From Bifidobacterium cebidarum (GTDB taxonomy: Bacteria; Actinomycetota; Actinomycetes; Actinomycetales; Bifidobacteriaceae), in assembly GCF_009193305.1 (NCBI RefSeq), contig NZ_WBVS01000001.1, positions 124,001 to 188,000 of the forward strand: a stretch of DNA of 64,000 nucleotides, read 5' to 3'. The notes under the pieces were generated by a model. The model saw only the letters and a program-made list of their open reading frames with translations, was not told the origin of the DNA and searched no databases. Shown piece by piece: positions 34,201 to 43,516 of the stretch. The position numbers and the translations under genes are program-made. Position 1 is the stretch's first letter; each line of letters starts with the position of its first letter.

Positions 34201-35353
34201 GACGCACGGCGAGCGCCGATTGCAAGAATCCGAGCAGCGGCTCGGACTCGGCGTCCAACATCTCCGGGGTATGCGTGAACGCCAGTTTCTTGCCATAATC
34301 CACGTATTCCCCATGGTCCATGGCCAGCACGAATTGCGGAATCGCTTTCATCACGTAACTGGAACCATTCGCCATCGAACCGATTTTGAATTCCACACTC
34401 CAGGTACCATCGATGAAACTCAGAATCGGGGTAAGGTGCACCTCCCCTGGCTGCACGGTTTGCGGAAGCCCCTGATATCCGCTGCGGCTCTGGGTCCCGC
34501 GACGCGACGACGATGCGCTGCCAGAGGATTTCATATCGCCAAATCGCCGCAAAACGGCGGCGCGACGGCGTTCTTTGGCCTGGGTCTGGCGCTTGTCGAG
34601 CCGCCGCATGTAATCGAGCATGGCTTTTGAGGGGCGCACTGCCCCGGCATGGTAGCCATCGAAGCGCTGCGGATCGTCGCAGAAGGCGAGTGCAATCGCC
34701 GCCATGTGTTTGCAGATGCCATAACCGCGCCCATATGCCGGGCAAGTGCACGAACCGCCGGTGAGCTCGCCGGTGTCGAGTGAGAACAGCACTTCGACGC
34801 GGTATCGGCTGGCGGGGCTGGTAGTGCCGCGCATTGTGGCGTTGAGCTGCGCGTATCCGATGCGCTCATTGCTACCGTAGGTCGGCCCGATCATCATGAT
34901 GCCGGCATTGTTCACGATGGTATGGGCGCGTTGCATGATCGCACGGGATGTGGAGGTCTCGACATCCCGCCGCAGCGCGTCAATGGGAATGGGATGCTGT
35001 TGCGCACCACCGGCTCCCATCGCGTCCAGACCGCCGGCAGCCCCGGATGGCGCCACAGCAGCATTGTCATCGCCGAACCACACCGAGCGTGAGGCATTGC
35101 GAGCAAGATCCGCATACCGCTCGTATGGAACCGGCATGTCATCCGCAGTGAGCTGATCGTCGGAACCGAACACAGCGGCATCATCGTCCGAGAGCCGCCC
35201 TGCCTGAGGTTTGCGCCTGCGTTGAATCCACCGACGCGCGGAATCATCAAACTCGTCGCCAAACACGTCATCATAGGCAAAATCATCGGAATCATCCGAA
35301 TCCCCAGCACCGTTATTGGAGACATGCCCAAACACACCATATCCACCAACCAT
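31217..35353 (-). CDS. SWIM zinc-finger SNF2/RapA-like helicase
   Basis: 1378 residues. A SWIM finger (CTCPAYGRGYGICKHMAAIAL, CxC...CxH) lies near residue 200. A long middle region is followed by the SNF2 motor: motif I DEMGLGKSVQLI, motif II DEAQYIKN, motif III LTGTPIENRLSELW, and the C-terminal lobe ending ISLKAGNTGLNLTGASVVIH and ATDRAHRIGQ. These proteins translocate on double-stranded DNA and remodel protein-DNA complexes; the bacterial SWIM-SNF2 group has no settled role. AAAGGAG precedes the ATG. The N-terminal ~100 residues are acidic and probably disordered. It is divergent from a WYL regulator. Confidence 0.92.
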   Translation of the reverse strand: MVGGYGVFGHVSNNGAGDSDDSDDFAYDDVFGDEFDDSARRWIQRRRKPQAGRLSDDDAAVFGSDDQLTADDMPVPYERYADLARNASRSVWFGDDNAAVAPSGAAGGLDAMGAGGAQQHPIPIDALRRDVETSTSRAIMQRAHTIVNNAGIMMIGPTYGSNERIGYAQLNATMRGTTSPASRYRVEVLFSLDTGELTGGSCTCPAYGRGYGICKHMAAIALAFCDDPQRFDGYHAGAVRPSKAMLDYMRRLDKRQTQAKERRRAAVLRRFGDMKSSGSASSSRRGTQSRSGYQGLPQTVQPGEVHLTPILSFIDGTWSVEFKIGSMANGSSYVMKAIPQFVLAMDHGEYVDYGKKLAFTHTPEMLDAESEPLLGFLQSALAVRHAAEQQDRYYGHIAIDRRLTLSEQEVATLLSLREGKGVQLVLDAWFASQPASVPVDGGDPELAMRIMRRDYRVYGSDAGYLLKGEPGVETVVNAGSQSWLLLASTQSSAFTSPMMRQSQRTSAAGCRFVRCPKSLAAIRKLIGELFSPQGEGQVVAGDDMALFARTLLPELISSGLLDAHDIPRELAELNPIECRSEFYLDRTEYGVECEIKARYGTTIVPLLPAGPAVTAEDGTVAQAVIGRDLDAERLAMDVVREFFDMPGGGKSGVATPSRRSARGFATKTARVAAARAAAQTRAKQSGAATIDRDNTTQIVRLFDEGLQALHEVGSVFTTPAFDRLVAPKAPSVKVGLSIKGNLVEISPIADEVPPDEVGALLASYRRRQRFHQLKDGTLVRLDGADLSTLDKLASDLDLSEKQLDSGTITLPGNQAFLLDGELPDDGADVVKDTSFTQYIDDLAVIDPASYAVPDSLKSILRPYQADGFRWLSTLCDKGFGGILADEMGLGKSVQLIALILSRYQRAAQSEAAEPLKPSLIVCPASLVYNWAAEFAKFAPSFNAVVVAGTKTERRNAIARAFHADEPTVLITSYDLLRRDVEEYTADDSGSINQGSGADGTRCCAIMALDEAQYIKNHTTKIAKAVKSVAADHRFALTGTPIENRLSELWSIFDFLMPGLLGSYKRFRERYELPIANARAADNTTAEGRAAAEVNPEAARVAHKLQALVGVFIKRRLKSQVLTDLPDKLENTLTVQLEGEQRKLYAAHEQRLRMQLEHSEEADFNTSKIRILAELTRLRQICCDPRLVYADAKDQSAKLAAIAELVETCVSEGKKALIFSQFTSFLELIATRFDQQGLRYYTITGSTPKKQRLALVDRFNADDTPAFLISLKAGNTGLNLTGASVVIHADPWWNAAAQDQATDRAHRIGQTEDVNVYQVVAKDTIEERILELQHTKSELARQFTDASLNADESGAFDAGASGVPSIASLTRDDLLNLLG

Positions 35354-35464
35354 GAGCGCATCTCCTTTCCCATGCCATCCACATTCCCGCGATCAAGAAG
35401 TCGTCAATCATCGCAAGGAGCCCAACATTCCTATCCTAGACGAATCCGCGGTAGCCTTGACGGT

Positions 35465-36562
35465 ATGGGTGAGGAACGGGCCAATGATTCAGCCAAGCGC
35501 AAGACGTATGCGGGCAACAGTGCGTTGGAGATCTTCGAAGTGCTGTGGCGGCATAGTTATTTCGGGCATGGCCTATCCGTGCGCGAGATTCTTGATGAAC
35601 TAGCGAACATGCATCACACCAATGATCCCGACGAGCTGCCGACCGCGAAAACCGTGCGCAATCAGCTGCGCAAACTCACCACCAGCGCGTTTCTCGGCCG
35701 ACGCGTCGGATATCTGACCGAGCATGATATTGCCGGCATCGAATGCAAGGACCCGCAACCCGGCTGGTATGTGGAGGCCTTCCTATCCCCCGCTGAAATG
35801 CGATTATTGGCGGACAGTCTCACCCTCTCGCGTATCAGCCTCGACACATTGGACGAACTCATCGGCAAGATTCGAGAGCTGGCTGGAGCCGCCGGCGATT
35901 CCATCGATTACTTGGATCATGTGACCACCTACACGCATATCAACGGCGAGTTCCTCTCCACCATCGACCAGCTGAATCAGGCCATTGAGGATAATCACGC
36001 AGTCACGTTCCAGTATTGCGATTACGGCCCGGACGGCACCATGGTGCCGCACACCAGCCACACCAGCGGACGGGCCGGCACCTATACGGTGGATCCATAT
36101 CAAATGGTGTATAAGAACGGGCGATACTACCTGATCTGCCATCTGCATGGAGAGCGTAATCTACGCATCTTCGTGGTCAATCGCATCGCTGACGTGAGCG
36201 CCCAAGGCCCTAATGGACCGCTGCCGATCGAACAGCCCGCCCCGGCCGATTTTGACGCCGTGGAATTCATGCGGCATCGCCCCTACCCCGTGGCCGACGA
36301 TCCTGTGCGCATCCGCATGGCCATTCGCGATAAGTCGATGCTCAACAACGTGTTCGAATGGTTCGATGACCCGCAGATCAAGCATTCCCGTGATGGCGAA
36401 CAGTTCGAAGTCATCGTGAATGCGCCCGAGCGTGCCGTGTTCTGGTGGGCTCTGCAGTATTCCTGGGACGGCCGCGTGGCCATCGTCGAACCGGAATCAT
36501 TACGAAACCGCCTCTATGAGGCCGGGGCCCGCATGGCCACCATCTACAAACCCGCGCCATAA
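35465..36562 (+). CDS. WYL-domain transcriptional regulator
   Basis: 365 residues. A helix-turn-helix region at roughly residues 20-80 ([27 protein letters not shown]) is followed by a WYL domain around [34 protein letters not shown] and [11 protein letters not shown], then a C-terminal extension. WYL domains sense ligands, often nucleic-acid fragments or nucleotides, and such proteins frequently control DNA-damage or defence genes. The start at 35465 is chosen because upstream codons overlap the divergent SNF2 gene. The ribosome-binding site is weak, so a leaderless transcript is possible. Confidence 0.88.
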   Translation: MGEERANDSAKRKTYAGNSALEIFEVLWRHSYFGHGLSVREILDELANMHHTNDPDELPTAKTVRNQLRKLTTSAFLGRRVGYLTEHDIAGIECKDPQPGWYVEAFLSPAEMRLLADSLTLSRISLDTLDELIGKIRELAGAAGDSIDYLDHVTTYTHINGEFLSTIDQLNQAIEDNHAVTFQYCDYGPDGTMVPHTSHTSGRAGTYTVDPYQMVYKNGRYYLICHLHGERNLRIFVVNRIADVSAQGPNGPLPIEQPAPADFDAVEFMRHRPYPVADDPVRIRMAIRDKSMLNNVFEWFDDPQIKHSRDGEQFEVIVNAPERAVFWWALQYSWDGRVAIVEPESLRNRLYEAGARMATIYKPAP

Positions 36563-36653
36563 CCTGAAAACCGCATGTGTTCCCGCTGCGTCACCCATTA
36601 AGCTAGACAATAGTGATTACTTCACACTACGCGCACAACATAAGGAGCGATAC

Positions 36654-37673
36654 ATGAGCGAAGAGCGCACTGCATGGGGCTGGGGTCTGGCCAGCATCGA
36701 CGCTGCCGGCAACACCCTGGATGTCTGGTATCCCGAGCTGACACTCGGCGAGGCACCGGCGGAAGCCGACCGTCCAAACCATGACTTCGGCACTCTGGTA
36801 TACGACGAACCTGATGCCCGCGGCATTCGCCGCATTCCGGTCTTCGCCGTCAGCCAGCTTGACGATCCGATCAGCTCGCCGGCCGACGCCTACCTGAAGC
36901 TGCACCTGCTGAGCATGCGCATGGCCAAGCCGAACACGCTGAATCTGGATGGCATTTTCGCTCAGCTCAACAATGTGGTCTGGACCAACTATGGCCCGTT
37001 CGCCGTTGAGGACTTCACTCTGCGCAAGGCCGACGTGGAACGCGCGGCCACCGATGCCGCTCTGGCATTCGCCACGCAGGCCGGCCTTCCGGCAGCCGCT
37101 CCAGCCGCCACCGTCAATGTGTTCGGCGTCGACAAGTTCCCGCGCATGATCGATTACGTGGTGCCCACCGGCGTTCGTATCGGCGATGCCGACCGCGTGC
37201 GTCTGGGCGCCTACCTGTCCGCCGGCACCACCGTGATGCACGCCGGCTTCGTGAACTTCAACGCAGGCACCCTGGGCGTTTCCATGGTCGAAGGCCGCGT
37301 GTCCCAAGGCGTTGTGGTCGGCGATGGTTCCGACATCGGCGGTGGCGCCTCCATCATGGGCACCCTTTCCGGTGGCGGTAAGCTCCGTAACTCCATCGGC
37401 GAGCACTCCCTGCTCGGCGCCAACGCCGGCATCGGTATTTCCCTGGGTGACAACTGCGTGGTCGAAGCCGGCCTGTACGTCACCGCCGGCACCAAGGTGA
37501 CCATCTGGGACAAGGCCAAAGCCGCAGCCGGCGAACCGCTCGAAGTGGTCAAGGGCGCTGACCTGTCCGGCAAGGACAACATCCTCTTCATCCGCAACTC
37601 GGTGAACGGTCGCATCGAAGCGCGCTACCGCAAGGTGGGAATCGAGCTCAACGCCAAGCTCCATAAGAACTAG
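36654..37673 (+). CDS. dapD: Tetrahydrodipicolinate N-succinyltransferase
   Basis: 339 residues of the actinobacterial DapD type. An N-terminal mixed domain ends near residue 160, then a left-handed beta-helix of hexapeptide repeats ([27 protein letters not shown] onward) and a short tail follow. It adds succinyl from succinyl-CoA to tetrahydrodipicolinate in the lysine/meso-diaminopimelate pathway. AAGGAG lies 7 nt before the ATG at 36654. It follows the WYL gene after 91 nt and is closed by an intrinsic terminator. No other dap gene is adjacent. Confidence 0.95.
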   Translation: MSEERTAWGWGLASIDAAGNTLDVWYPELTLGEAPAEADRPNHDFGTLVYDEPDARGIRRIPVFAVSQLDDPISSPADAYLKLHLLSMRMAKPNTLNLDGIFAQLNNVVWTNYGPFAVEDFTLRKADVERAATDAALAFATQAGLPAAAPAATVNVFGVDKFPRMIDYVVPTGVRIGDADRVRLGAYLSAGTTVMHAGFVNFNAGTLGVSMVEGRVSQGVVVGDGSDIGGGASIMGTLSGGGKLRNSIGEHSLLGANAGIGISLGDNCVVEAGLYVTAGTKVTIWDKAKAAAGEPLEVVKGADLSGKDNILFIRNSVNGRIEARYRKVGIELNAKLHKN

Positions 37674-37683
37674 GAACACGCGT

Positions 37684-37716
37684 AAATGCCTCACTTGATT
37701 TTTCAGTGAGGCATTT
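37684..37716 (+). terminator. Intrinsic terminator of dapD
   Basis: AAATGCCTCACT and AGTGAGGCATTT form a perfect 12-bp stem with a 9-nt loop, followed by a short T-run. It starts 11 nt after the dapD stop. Confidence 0.88.
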
Positions 37717-37727
37717 TCGTATGTCAC

Positions 37728-37775
37728 TCGAGGTTTTGCTTCGCTGAGTGCATGCTCACTGAAGCAAAACCTCGA
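37728..37775. repeat. TCGAGG-type long hairpin A
   Basis: TCGAGGTTTTGCTTC (37728-37742) and GAAGCAAAACCTCGA (37761-37775) are perfect 15-nt inverted repeats. The 18-nt loop has its own AGTG/CACT stem around CATGCT. A related hairpin follows at 37830-37881. Both begin with TCGAGG. Confidence 0.85.
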
Positions 37776-37829
37776 TTCAATTGGCGCGTTGCCTCAGTGA
37801 GCTCTCTTAGCGCAACATAACCACCGCAG

Positions 37830-37881
37830 ACTCGAGGATTTGCCTCACTAAACACCCCCTCAACGAGGCGAATCCTCGAGT
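37830..37881. repeat. TCGAGG-type long hairpin B
   Basis: ACTCGAGGATTTGCCTC (37830-37846) and GAGGCGAATCCTCGAGT (37865-37881) pair over 17 positions with one T/C difference and an 18-nt loop. The outer arm shares ACTCGAGG(A/T)TTTGC with hairpin A, 102 bp earlier. Its position 78 nt after the gltA stop means it may also end the gltA transcript. Confidence 0.85.
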
Positions 37882-37958
37882 TAATTATTACTTTGATACA
37901 CAACGCATCACACGCTGAGCAAATATCGCTCACATGCTAGAAGTATGCCGAATCACTA

Positions 37959-39251
37959 TCACCGTTCGTCGAGCGGTACGTAATCGCGTTCCACCGGACC
38001 GGTGTAGACCTGACGCGGACGGCCGATCTTGGTGTTCGGGTCTGCAAGCATCTCACGATACTGGGCAATCCAGCCGGGAATGCGGCCAAGGGCGAACAGC
38101 GTGGTGAACATGGCCGGATCGAAGCCGATGGCGCGGTAGATCAAGCCGGTGTAGAAGTCGACGTTCGGGTACAGGTTGCGGGATACGAAGTATTCGTCGC
38201 TCAATGCGATGCGCTCCAGCTCCACGGCCACATCGAACAATGCACGCTCGTCGGCCGGCAGCTTGGAGGTATCCTCACGTTCCATAATCTTCTCCAAATA
38301 CTGCTTGGCGATGGCAGCACGTGGATCATAGGACTTATAGACGCGGTGGCCGAGGCCGGAGATCTTCTGCCCGTTCTTCTTGGCCTCTTCCACGAATTCG
38401 GCCACCGTCTTGCCCGAGTCGCGAATCGCCTTCAACTGGCGCAGCACAGCCTCGTTCGCACCGCCATGTAGCGGGCCGGAGAGAGCGTTAACGCCGGCAG
38501 CCACCGCGGAATACAGGTTGGCGTGCGCGGAACCGGCAATGCGCACCACCGACGTCGAGCAATTCTGCTCATGATCGGCATGGATGATGAGCAGTCGGCC
38601 CAGCGCATGCACATACAGCAGATCGGATTCGAACGGCTCATACGGCACGGCGAAGCACATGCGCAGGAAATCATCCACATAACCGCGTGCGTAATCCGGG
38701 TAGAGCATCGGCTCATCGCGACGGCGGCGGAAGATGTAGGAGACAATCGTACGCACCTTGGCCATGATGATGACCGCGGCCTCATCGAGCTGGTCGGAAT
38801 CGGAGATATCCGTGGTGTCCGGATAGAACGTGGCCAGCGCGTTGATGGCGGAGGCCAGCACACTCATCGGGTGCGCGGTGCGCGGGAACGAACCCATGAA
38901 CGTGCGGAAGTCCTCGCCCACCATCGTGCGATGGTTGATATCAGAGACGAACTTCTCATACTGTTCCTTGCTGGGCAGTTCGCCATGGCGCAACAGCCAG
39001 GCCACTTCCAGAAAATCGGACTGATCGCAGAGCTGTTCGATTGGATAGCCACGGTAGCGCAGAATCGAATGCTTGCCATCGATGTAGGTGATTTTCGACT
39101 CGCACTGGGCGGTGGTCAGGAAGCCCGGGTCAAGTGTCACCCAACCGTCGTTGCGCAGCTTGGAGACGACGATGCCGTCCGCACCTGCCGTTGCCTTGAC
39201 CACAGGCAAGGTGTATTTGCTGTCATCTACATTCAGCTGGGCTGTTGCCAT
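37959..39251 (-). CDS. gltA: Citrate synthase
   Basis: 430 residues of type II (hexameric, actinobacterial/Gram-negative style). Motifs include SKITYIDGKHSILRYRGYPIEQL, the catalytic His region PLHGGANEAVLRQL, and SGLGHRVYKSYDPRA with the second His, then the Asp in the later FYTGLIYRAIGF block. It condenses acetyl-CoA and oxaloacetate. In organisms with an incomplete citric acid cycle this supplies 2-oxoglutarate and glutamate. The ATG at 39251 is preceded by AAGGGGAG; codons upstream are open but unconserved. It stands alone between hairpin repeats and the map terminator. Confidence 0.96.
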   Translation of the reverse strand: MATAQLNVDDSKYTLPVVKATAGADGIVVSKLRNDGWVTLDPGFLTTAQCESKITYIDGKHSILRYRGYPIEQLCDQSDFLEVAWLLRHGELPSKEQYEKFVSDINHRTMVGEDFRTFMGSFPRTAHPMSVLASAINALATFYPDTTDISDSDQLDEAAVIIMAKVRTIVSYIFRRRRDEPMLYPDYARGYVDDFLRMCFAVPYEPFESDLLYVHALGRLLIIHADHEQNCSTSVVRIAGSAHANLYSAVAAGVNALSGPLHGGANEAVLRQLKAIRDSGKTVAEFVEEAKKNGQKISGLGHRVYKSYDPRAAIAKQYLEKIMEREDTSKLPADERALFDVAVELERIALSDEYFVSRNLYPNVDFYTGLIYRAIGFDPAMFTTLFALGRIPGWIAQYREMLADPNTKIGRPRQVYTGPVERDYVPLDER

Positions 39252-39369
39252 ACTTGTTGCTCCCCTTAGATACGGGCCGATACCGATGGACCATGCCATT
39301 CGGTTCAAAAGTATGGCTCACTATATGGCACGCGTGTTTCAATGCAAGTTGCCGTCTCAAAAATGAGAA

Positions 39370-39393
39370 AAGGCTTCCCTTCTGGGAAGCCTT
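39370..39393 (-). terminator. Intrinsic terminator of map
   Basis: AAGGCTTCCC and GGGAAGCCTT form a perfect 10-bp stem with a 4-nt loop, followed on the minus strand by TTTTCTCATTT. It lies 19 nt beyond the map stop codon. Confidence 0.85.
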
Positions 39394-39411
39394 GATACAA
39401 ACAGCCTTATA

Positions 39412-40194
39412 TCACAGGTTGGTGCGATCGGTGAAGATGATCGGGCCGTTTTCGGTGATGGCGATGGTGTGCTCGGAGTGAGCACCACGGGAGCCGTCCT
39501 CGGAACGCAAGGTCCAACCATCCTTCGGATCCTGGTAGATCTCGTCGGTGGTCTTCAGGAACCACGGTTCGATGGCGATGACCAAGCCTTCGCGCAGCTT
39601 GTAGCCGTGGTGAGCCTTGCCATCGTTCGGCACATGCGGATCGCCGTGCATAATATGGCCCACACCGTGACCGCCGAACTCGAGATTAATCGGATAGCCG
39701 TATTCGCGGGCGATGTCGCCGATGGTGCTGGAGATATCACCAAGGCGGTTGCCTGGCTTGGCCACGTCGATGGCGGCGGCGAGCGCCTCTTCCGTGCACT
39801 TGATCAGTCGCAGGTCTTCCGGGTCGGGATCCTTACCGACCACGAAGCTCACTGCGGAGTCGGCGACCCAACCGTCCACGGAGATGGCCAGGTCGAGGGA
39901 GACCAAGTCGCCGTCTTTCAGGTTGTAGTCGTACGGGATACCGTGCAGCACGGCATCGTTGACGGACGTGCAGATGTAGTGGGCGAACGGACCGGTGCCG
40001 AAATCAGGAGCGTAATCCACGTAGCAGGATTCTGCACCCTTGCGGTCCACGATCTTCTTGTGAACGAATTCGTCGATTTCCAGCAGGTTGGTGCCCACCT
40101 TAGTGGTTTCCTGCAGTTCCTTCAAAATGCCACCGACAAAACGGCCGGCAGGCTTCATTTCCTCGATTTCGCGAGGGGTTTTCAGTTCGATCAT
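39412..40194 (-). CDS. map: Methionine aminopeptidase, type I
   Basis: 260 residues. Metal ligands appear in DGDLVSLDLAISVDGWVAD, in GHGVGHIMHGDPHVPN and in AIEPWF, the pita-bread fold pattern of MetAP type I. It removes the initiator methionine from new proteins. The start MIELKTPREIEEM at 40194 matches family members; an in-frame GTG six codons upstream is possible because neither start has a good ribosome-binding site. The upstream membrane-protein gene ends 24 nt away on the same strand, so co-transcription is likely. Confidence 0.95.
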   Translation of the reverse strand: MIELKTPREIEEMKPAGRFVGGILKELQETTKVGTNLLEIDEFVHKKIVDRKGAESCYVDYAPDFGTGPFAHYICTSVNDAVLHGIPYDYNLKDGDLVSLDLAISVDGWVADSAVSFVVGKDPDPEDLRLIKCTEEALAAAIDVAKPGNRLGDISSTIGDIAREYGYPINLEFGGHGVGHIMHGDPHVPNDGKAHHGYKLREGLVIAIEPWFLKTTDEIYQDPKDGWTLRSEDGSRGAHSEHTIAITENGPIIFTDRTNL

Positions 40195-40218
40195 GCCTGC
40201 CAGCCTACTCACAGCGCC

Positions 40219-41061
40219 CTACTTGCGTGGTTTGCCAAAGGTGAACGCGCGAATCACGGCCGTGACACCCATCACCACCATTGCGCAACCGCCGAAGATG
40301 ACCATGAACACCGTGGAGCTTAACGGGCTCATCAGCACCACGAAGCCGGCGACGATGGAGATGATGGCATAGGCGATGGCCCATCCGGAGCGTGGAATGC
40401 GCCAGGATTCCACCAGTGCCATCACGCCTTCCATGATCCAGCCGAAGCCCACCATCAGCGTGATGAGCAACGCAAGGGTTTGCCCGGTCAGACCATAGTT
40501 GCGCACGACCACTACGCCGCCAAAGGTGAGCAGGATGCCTATCAGCACATCCAACACACGCCATCCGCCCGGCAAGAGTGGCGTCACCAATGCACTGACG
40601 ATGCGAACCACACCGGAAATCACGAAATAGACACCCAGCAGCAGTGCGGCCAATGCCAACGTTTTATTCGGTGAAATCAGCAGCGCTGCACCGAGGGCGA
40701 TGGCGGCAACGCCAACGACACCGTAGATTACGCGGATGGTGGATTTGGCGCGCTGCGGCAGCCATTCCTCGATCAGACGGAACGGGTTGAAGTCGCCGGC
40801 ATACCAGTTCGGCTGGCCCGCAAACGGGTCAAAGCCTTGGCCGTTGCCGGCGTCGTTTGGCTGACCGTAGCCCCCATAAGGCCGCTGCCCATATGGCTGA
40901 CCATTGGGATTGGTGGCATAGGGACCATAGTAGGGATTCTGTCCGCCTTGCCCATTCTGCGGCGGGTACTGCCCGCCATGATTGGTGTCATAGGCACCAT
41001 ACTGCGGCTGTCCCGATTGTGGAGCGTTCGGGTTCTGATTGTTCATGTTTGGATCGCTCAT
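40219..41061 (-). CDS. DUF308/HdeD-like membrane protein with Tyr/Gly/Gln/Pro-rich N-terminus
   Basis: 280 residues. The first ~90 are low-complexity (YGAYDTNHGGQYPPQNGQG and similar, rich in Gly, Gln, Pro, Tyr, Asn). Six membrane helices in three paired repeats follow (VAAIALGAALLISPNKTLAL, IGILLTFGGVVVV and others), the DUF308 layout of acid-resistance protein HdeD. The polar N-terminus probably lies in the cytoplasm and may be disordered. Function is unknown; envelope stress is a guess. AAGGAG precedes the ATG. Confidence 0.8.
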   Translation of the reverse strand: MSDPNMNNQNPNAPQSGQPQYGAYDTNHGGQYPPQNGQGGQNPYYGPYATNPNGQPYGQRPYGGYGQPNDAGNGQGFDPFAGQPNWYAGDFNPFRLIEEWLPQRAKSTIRVIYGVVGVAAIALGAALLISPNKTLALAALLLGVYFVISGVVRIVSALVTPLLPGGWRVLDVLIGILLTFGGVVVVRNYGLTGQTLALLITLMVGFGWIMEGVMALVESWRIPRSGWAIAYAIISIVAGFVVLMSPLSSTVFMVIFGGCAMVVMGVTAVIRAFTFGKPRK

Positions 41062-41245
41062 CGTGACTCCTTAGGGTCGTCTCCTGAGGTTCATGCTTCG
41101 ATTCCAAATTTTAGACAAACTGCCTAATTCGCACCATAAGCAGAGATGGTCACAGTGTCTAATTGTTGAGTTGCGCACTATGGAATAAGCCCATAGCACA
41201 ATACGGTGAGCCGAACCTGCCGCATCATGGTCTAGGCTGGAGGGC

Positions 41246-43426
41246 ATGACTAACGAAACCGCAACAACGAAGTCGGGCATCGACCCATCGTCCTTCTCCT
41301 CCACCATCAAGCCGGTCAACGACCTGTTCCGTTACGTGAACGGACCATGGATCGACACCTACCGTCTGCCGGACGACCGTTCTCGCTACGGCTCTTTTGA
41401 CAAACTCGCCGAAGACGCCGAGAACCAGGTTCGCGAGATTTTGGAAGACGATGATTCCCCTGCCATCAAGTCTCGCGCACTCTATCGCTCGTTCCTTAAT
41501 ACCGATGTCATTGAGGAGGCCGGCCTCGACCCGATCCGCGATGAGCTTGATCTCATCGATTCCGCAATCGACAAGGCCGCACTGACCCGTGTGCTCGGCA
41601 CCATCAACCCCGCTGGCGGCCCGGATCTGTTCGGCTTGGCGGTGTACGGCGACCCAGGCAACCCGGACCTGAACATCGCCCACATCGAACAGGGCGGTAT
41701 CATGCTTCCCGATGAGGCCTACTACCGTGAGGACCATTACGCACCGGTTCGCGAAGCGTACGTGGCCATGGTGGCCGCACAGCTTGTAAACGCCGGTTAT
41801 GCACCTGCCGCGGAATCCAATGGTGGCGATGAACTGCCGCAATCCACCCAAGAGGATGATGACGAAGCACCAGCAGTGGCGCCAAGTGAAGCCGCACTGG
41901 CCATGGCCCGCCATTTCCTTGAGGTGGAGACCAGAATCGCCGCCAATCATTGGGACAATGTGGCCACCCGCGACTCGGTGAAGACCTACAACCCCACCGA
42001 TTACGCCGACCTCGCCGCAACCTTGAAGAACTTCGATCTGGATTCCTGGATTGATGCCTGGCAGTCCGCCTATGATGCCACCACGGCCGCGAAGTCCCAG
42101 CCGATCGATTTCAAGTCCGTATTCGCCCGCACCATCGTGCATGAGCCGAGCTTCCTCAAGGGCCTTGACCAGTTCTGGGCCGACGCCGATCTGGCTGATT
42201 TGAAGCTCTGGGCTCGCGTGCACGTGATCGTGGGATCCGCCAGCATGCTCTCCCGTGTATTCGACGCCACCAATTTCGCCTTCTTCGGCAAGGTGCTTTC
42301 CGGAGCGAAGAAGCAGCGCGACCGTTGGAAGCGTGGCGTCAGCCTCGTCAACGGCATCTGCGGCGAGGACGTCGGCCAGGAATACGTGCGTCGTCATTTC
42401 CCCGAAAGCTCCAAGCAGCGTATGGAACAGCTGGTTGCGAACCTCATCGACGCCTACCGCGTATCCATCACGAATTCCGACTGGCTGGGCGAAACCACCA
42501 AGGCCAAGGCCTTGGAGAAGCTTTCCAAGTTCACGCCGAAAATCGGCTACACCAACCATTGGCGCGACTACTCCGCATTGGATGTTTCCGCCGATGCCGT
42601 GCTCGCCGACAACGCCAAGGCCGCAAACCTATACGAGACCGGCTATCAGCTGGCCAAGGTCGGCAAACCTGCCGATAAGGATGAATGGCTGATGAACCCA
42701 CAGACGGTGAACGCCTACTACGAGCCGAGCATGAACGTCATCGTGTTCCCGGCCGCCATTCTGCAGCCTCCGTTCTTCGACCCGGAAGCCGATGACGCCG
42801 CCAACTATGGCGGTATCGGTGCCGTGATCGGCCATGAGATCGGCCACGGTTTCGACGATCAGGGCTCCCAGTACGACGGCGACGGCAAGCTCAACAACTG
42901 GTGGACCGACGAGGACCGCAAGAACTTCGAGGAGCGCACCAAGGCGCTTATCGAGCAATACAACGGTTTCGTGCCGCAGCAGCTGGTCGAGAAGTACGCC
43001 GACGAGCCGGATAAGGCCCCGCACGTCAACGGCGCACTGACCATCGGCGAGAACATCGGCGACCTAGGCGGCGTGAACATCGCGCTCAAGGCCTACGCAT
43101 TCGCGCTCGGCAAGGCCGCAGGGACCATCACCGGCGATGGCGACGAGGATGGTTCGCCCGCCGCCATCAAGGCATTGCTCGATACCGCCCCTGAAATCGA
43201 TGGCTTTACCGGCCTGCAGCGTTTCTTCCTGAGCTACGCCTCCATCTGGCGCACCAAGAACCGCGATGAGCTGGCCGAGCAGTATCTGCAGATCGACCCG
43301 CACTCCCCCGCCGAATTCCGCACCAACGGCATCGCCAGCAATGTGGACCTGTTCTACGATGCCTTCGGCGTCACCGAAGGCGACGCCATGTGGCTCGCGC
43401 CAGCAGATCGCGTACGCATCTGGTAG
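41246..43426 (+). CDS. pepO: M13 (neprilysin-type) metalloendopeptidase
   Basis: 726 residues. The zinc motif is VIGHEIGHGFDDQG (HExGH), with the third ligand Glu in the ENIGDLGGVNIALKAY block, and VNAYYEPSMNVIVFPAAILQPPFF lies upstream of the zinc site. This is the full two-domain M13 architecture. There is no signal peptide, so like lactococcal PepO it is probably cytoplasmic and trims imported oligopeptides. GGAGGG lies directly before the ATG. An acidic, variable insertion near residues 190-215 (ESNGGDELPQSTQEDDDE) is unusual. It is divergent from the DUF308 gene. Confidence 0.93.
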   Translation: MTNETATTKSGIDPSSFSSTIKPVNDLFRYVNGPWIDTYRLPDDRSRYGSFDKLAEDAENQVREILEDDDSPAIKSRALYRSFLNTDVIEEAGLDPIRDELDLIDSAIDKAALTRVLGTINPAGGPDLFGLAVYGDPGNPDLNIAHIEQGGIMLPDEAYYREDHYAPVREAYVAMVAAQLVNAGYAPAAESNGGDELPQSTQEDDDEAPAVAPSEAALAMARHFLEVETRIAANHWDNVATRDSVKTYNPTDYADLAATLKNFDLDSWIDAWQSAYDATTAAKSQPIDFKSVFARTIVHEPSFLKGLDQFWADADLADLKLWARVHVIVGSASMLSRVFDATNFAFFGKVLSGAKKQRDRWKRGVSLVNGICGEDVGQEYVRRHFPESSKQRMEQLVANLIDAYRVSITNSDWLGETTKAKALEKLSKFTPKIGYTNHWRDYSALDVSADAVLADNAKAANLYETGYQLAKVGKPADKDEWLMNPQTVNAYYEPSMNVIVFPAAILQPPFFDPEADDAANYGGIGAVIGHEIGHGFDDQGSQYDGDGKLNNWWTDEDRKNFEERTKALIEQYNGFVPQQLVEKYADEPDKAPHVNGALTIGENIGDLGGVNIALKAYAFALGKAAGTITGDGDEDGSPAAIKALLDTAPEIDGFTGLQRFFLSYASIWRTKNRDELAEQYLQIDPHSPAEFRTNGIASNVDLFYDAFGVTEGDAMWLAPADRVRIW

Positions 43427-43469
43427 GCCGCCGATAATTCGCGGCGATGCCGCCGAATCCAATGACTGG

Positions 43470-43502
43470 TGTGGCGTAAATCAATTCTGGATTTACGCCA
43501 CA
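43470..43502. terminator. Bidirectional terminator between pepO and ssb
   Basis: TGTGGCGTAAATC and GATTTACGCCACA form a perfect 13-bp stem with a 7-nt loop between two convergent genes. T-runs are weak on both sides. Confidence 0.7.
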
Positions 43503-43516
43503 TCACCACGTTCCCT

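Noticed and set aside
37728..37881. Insertion sequence remnant
   Set aside because: No transposase fragment or target duplication is visible; only palindromes are present.
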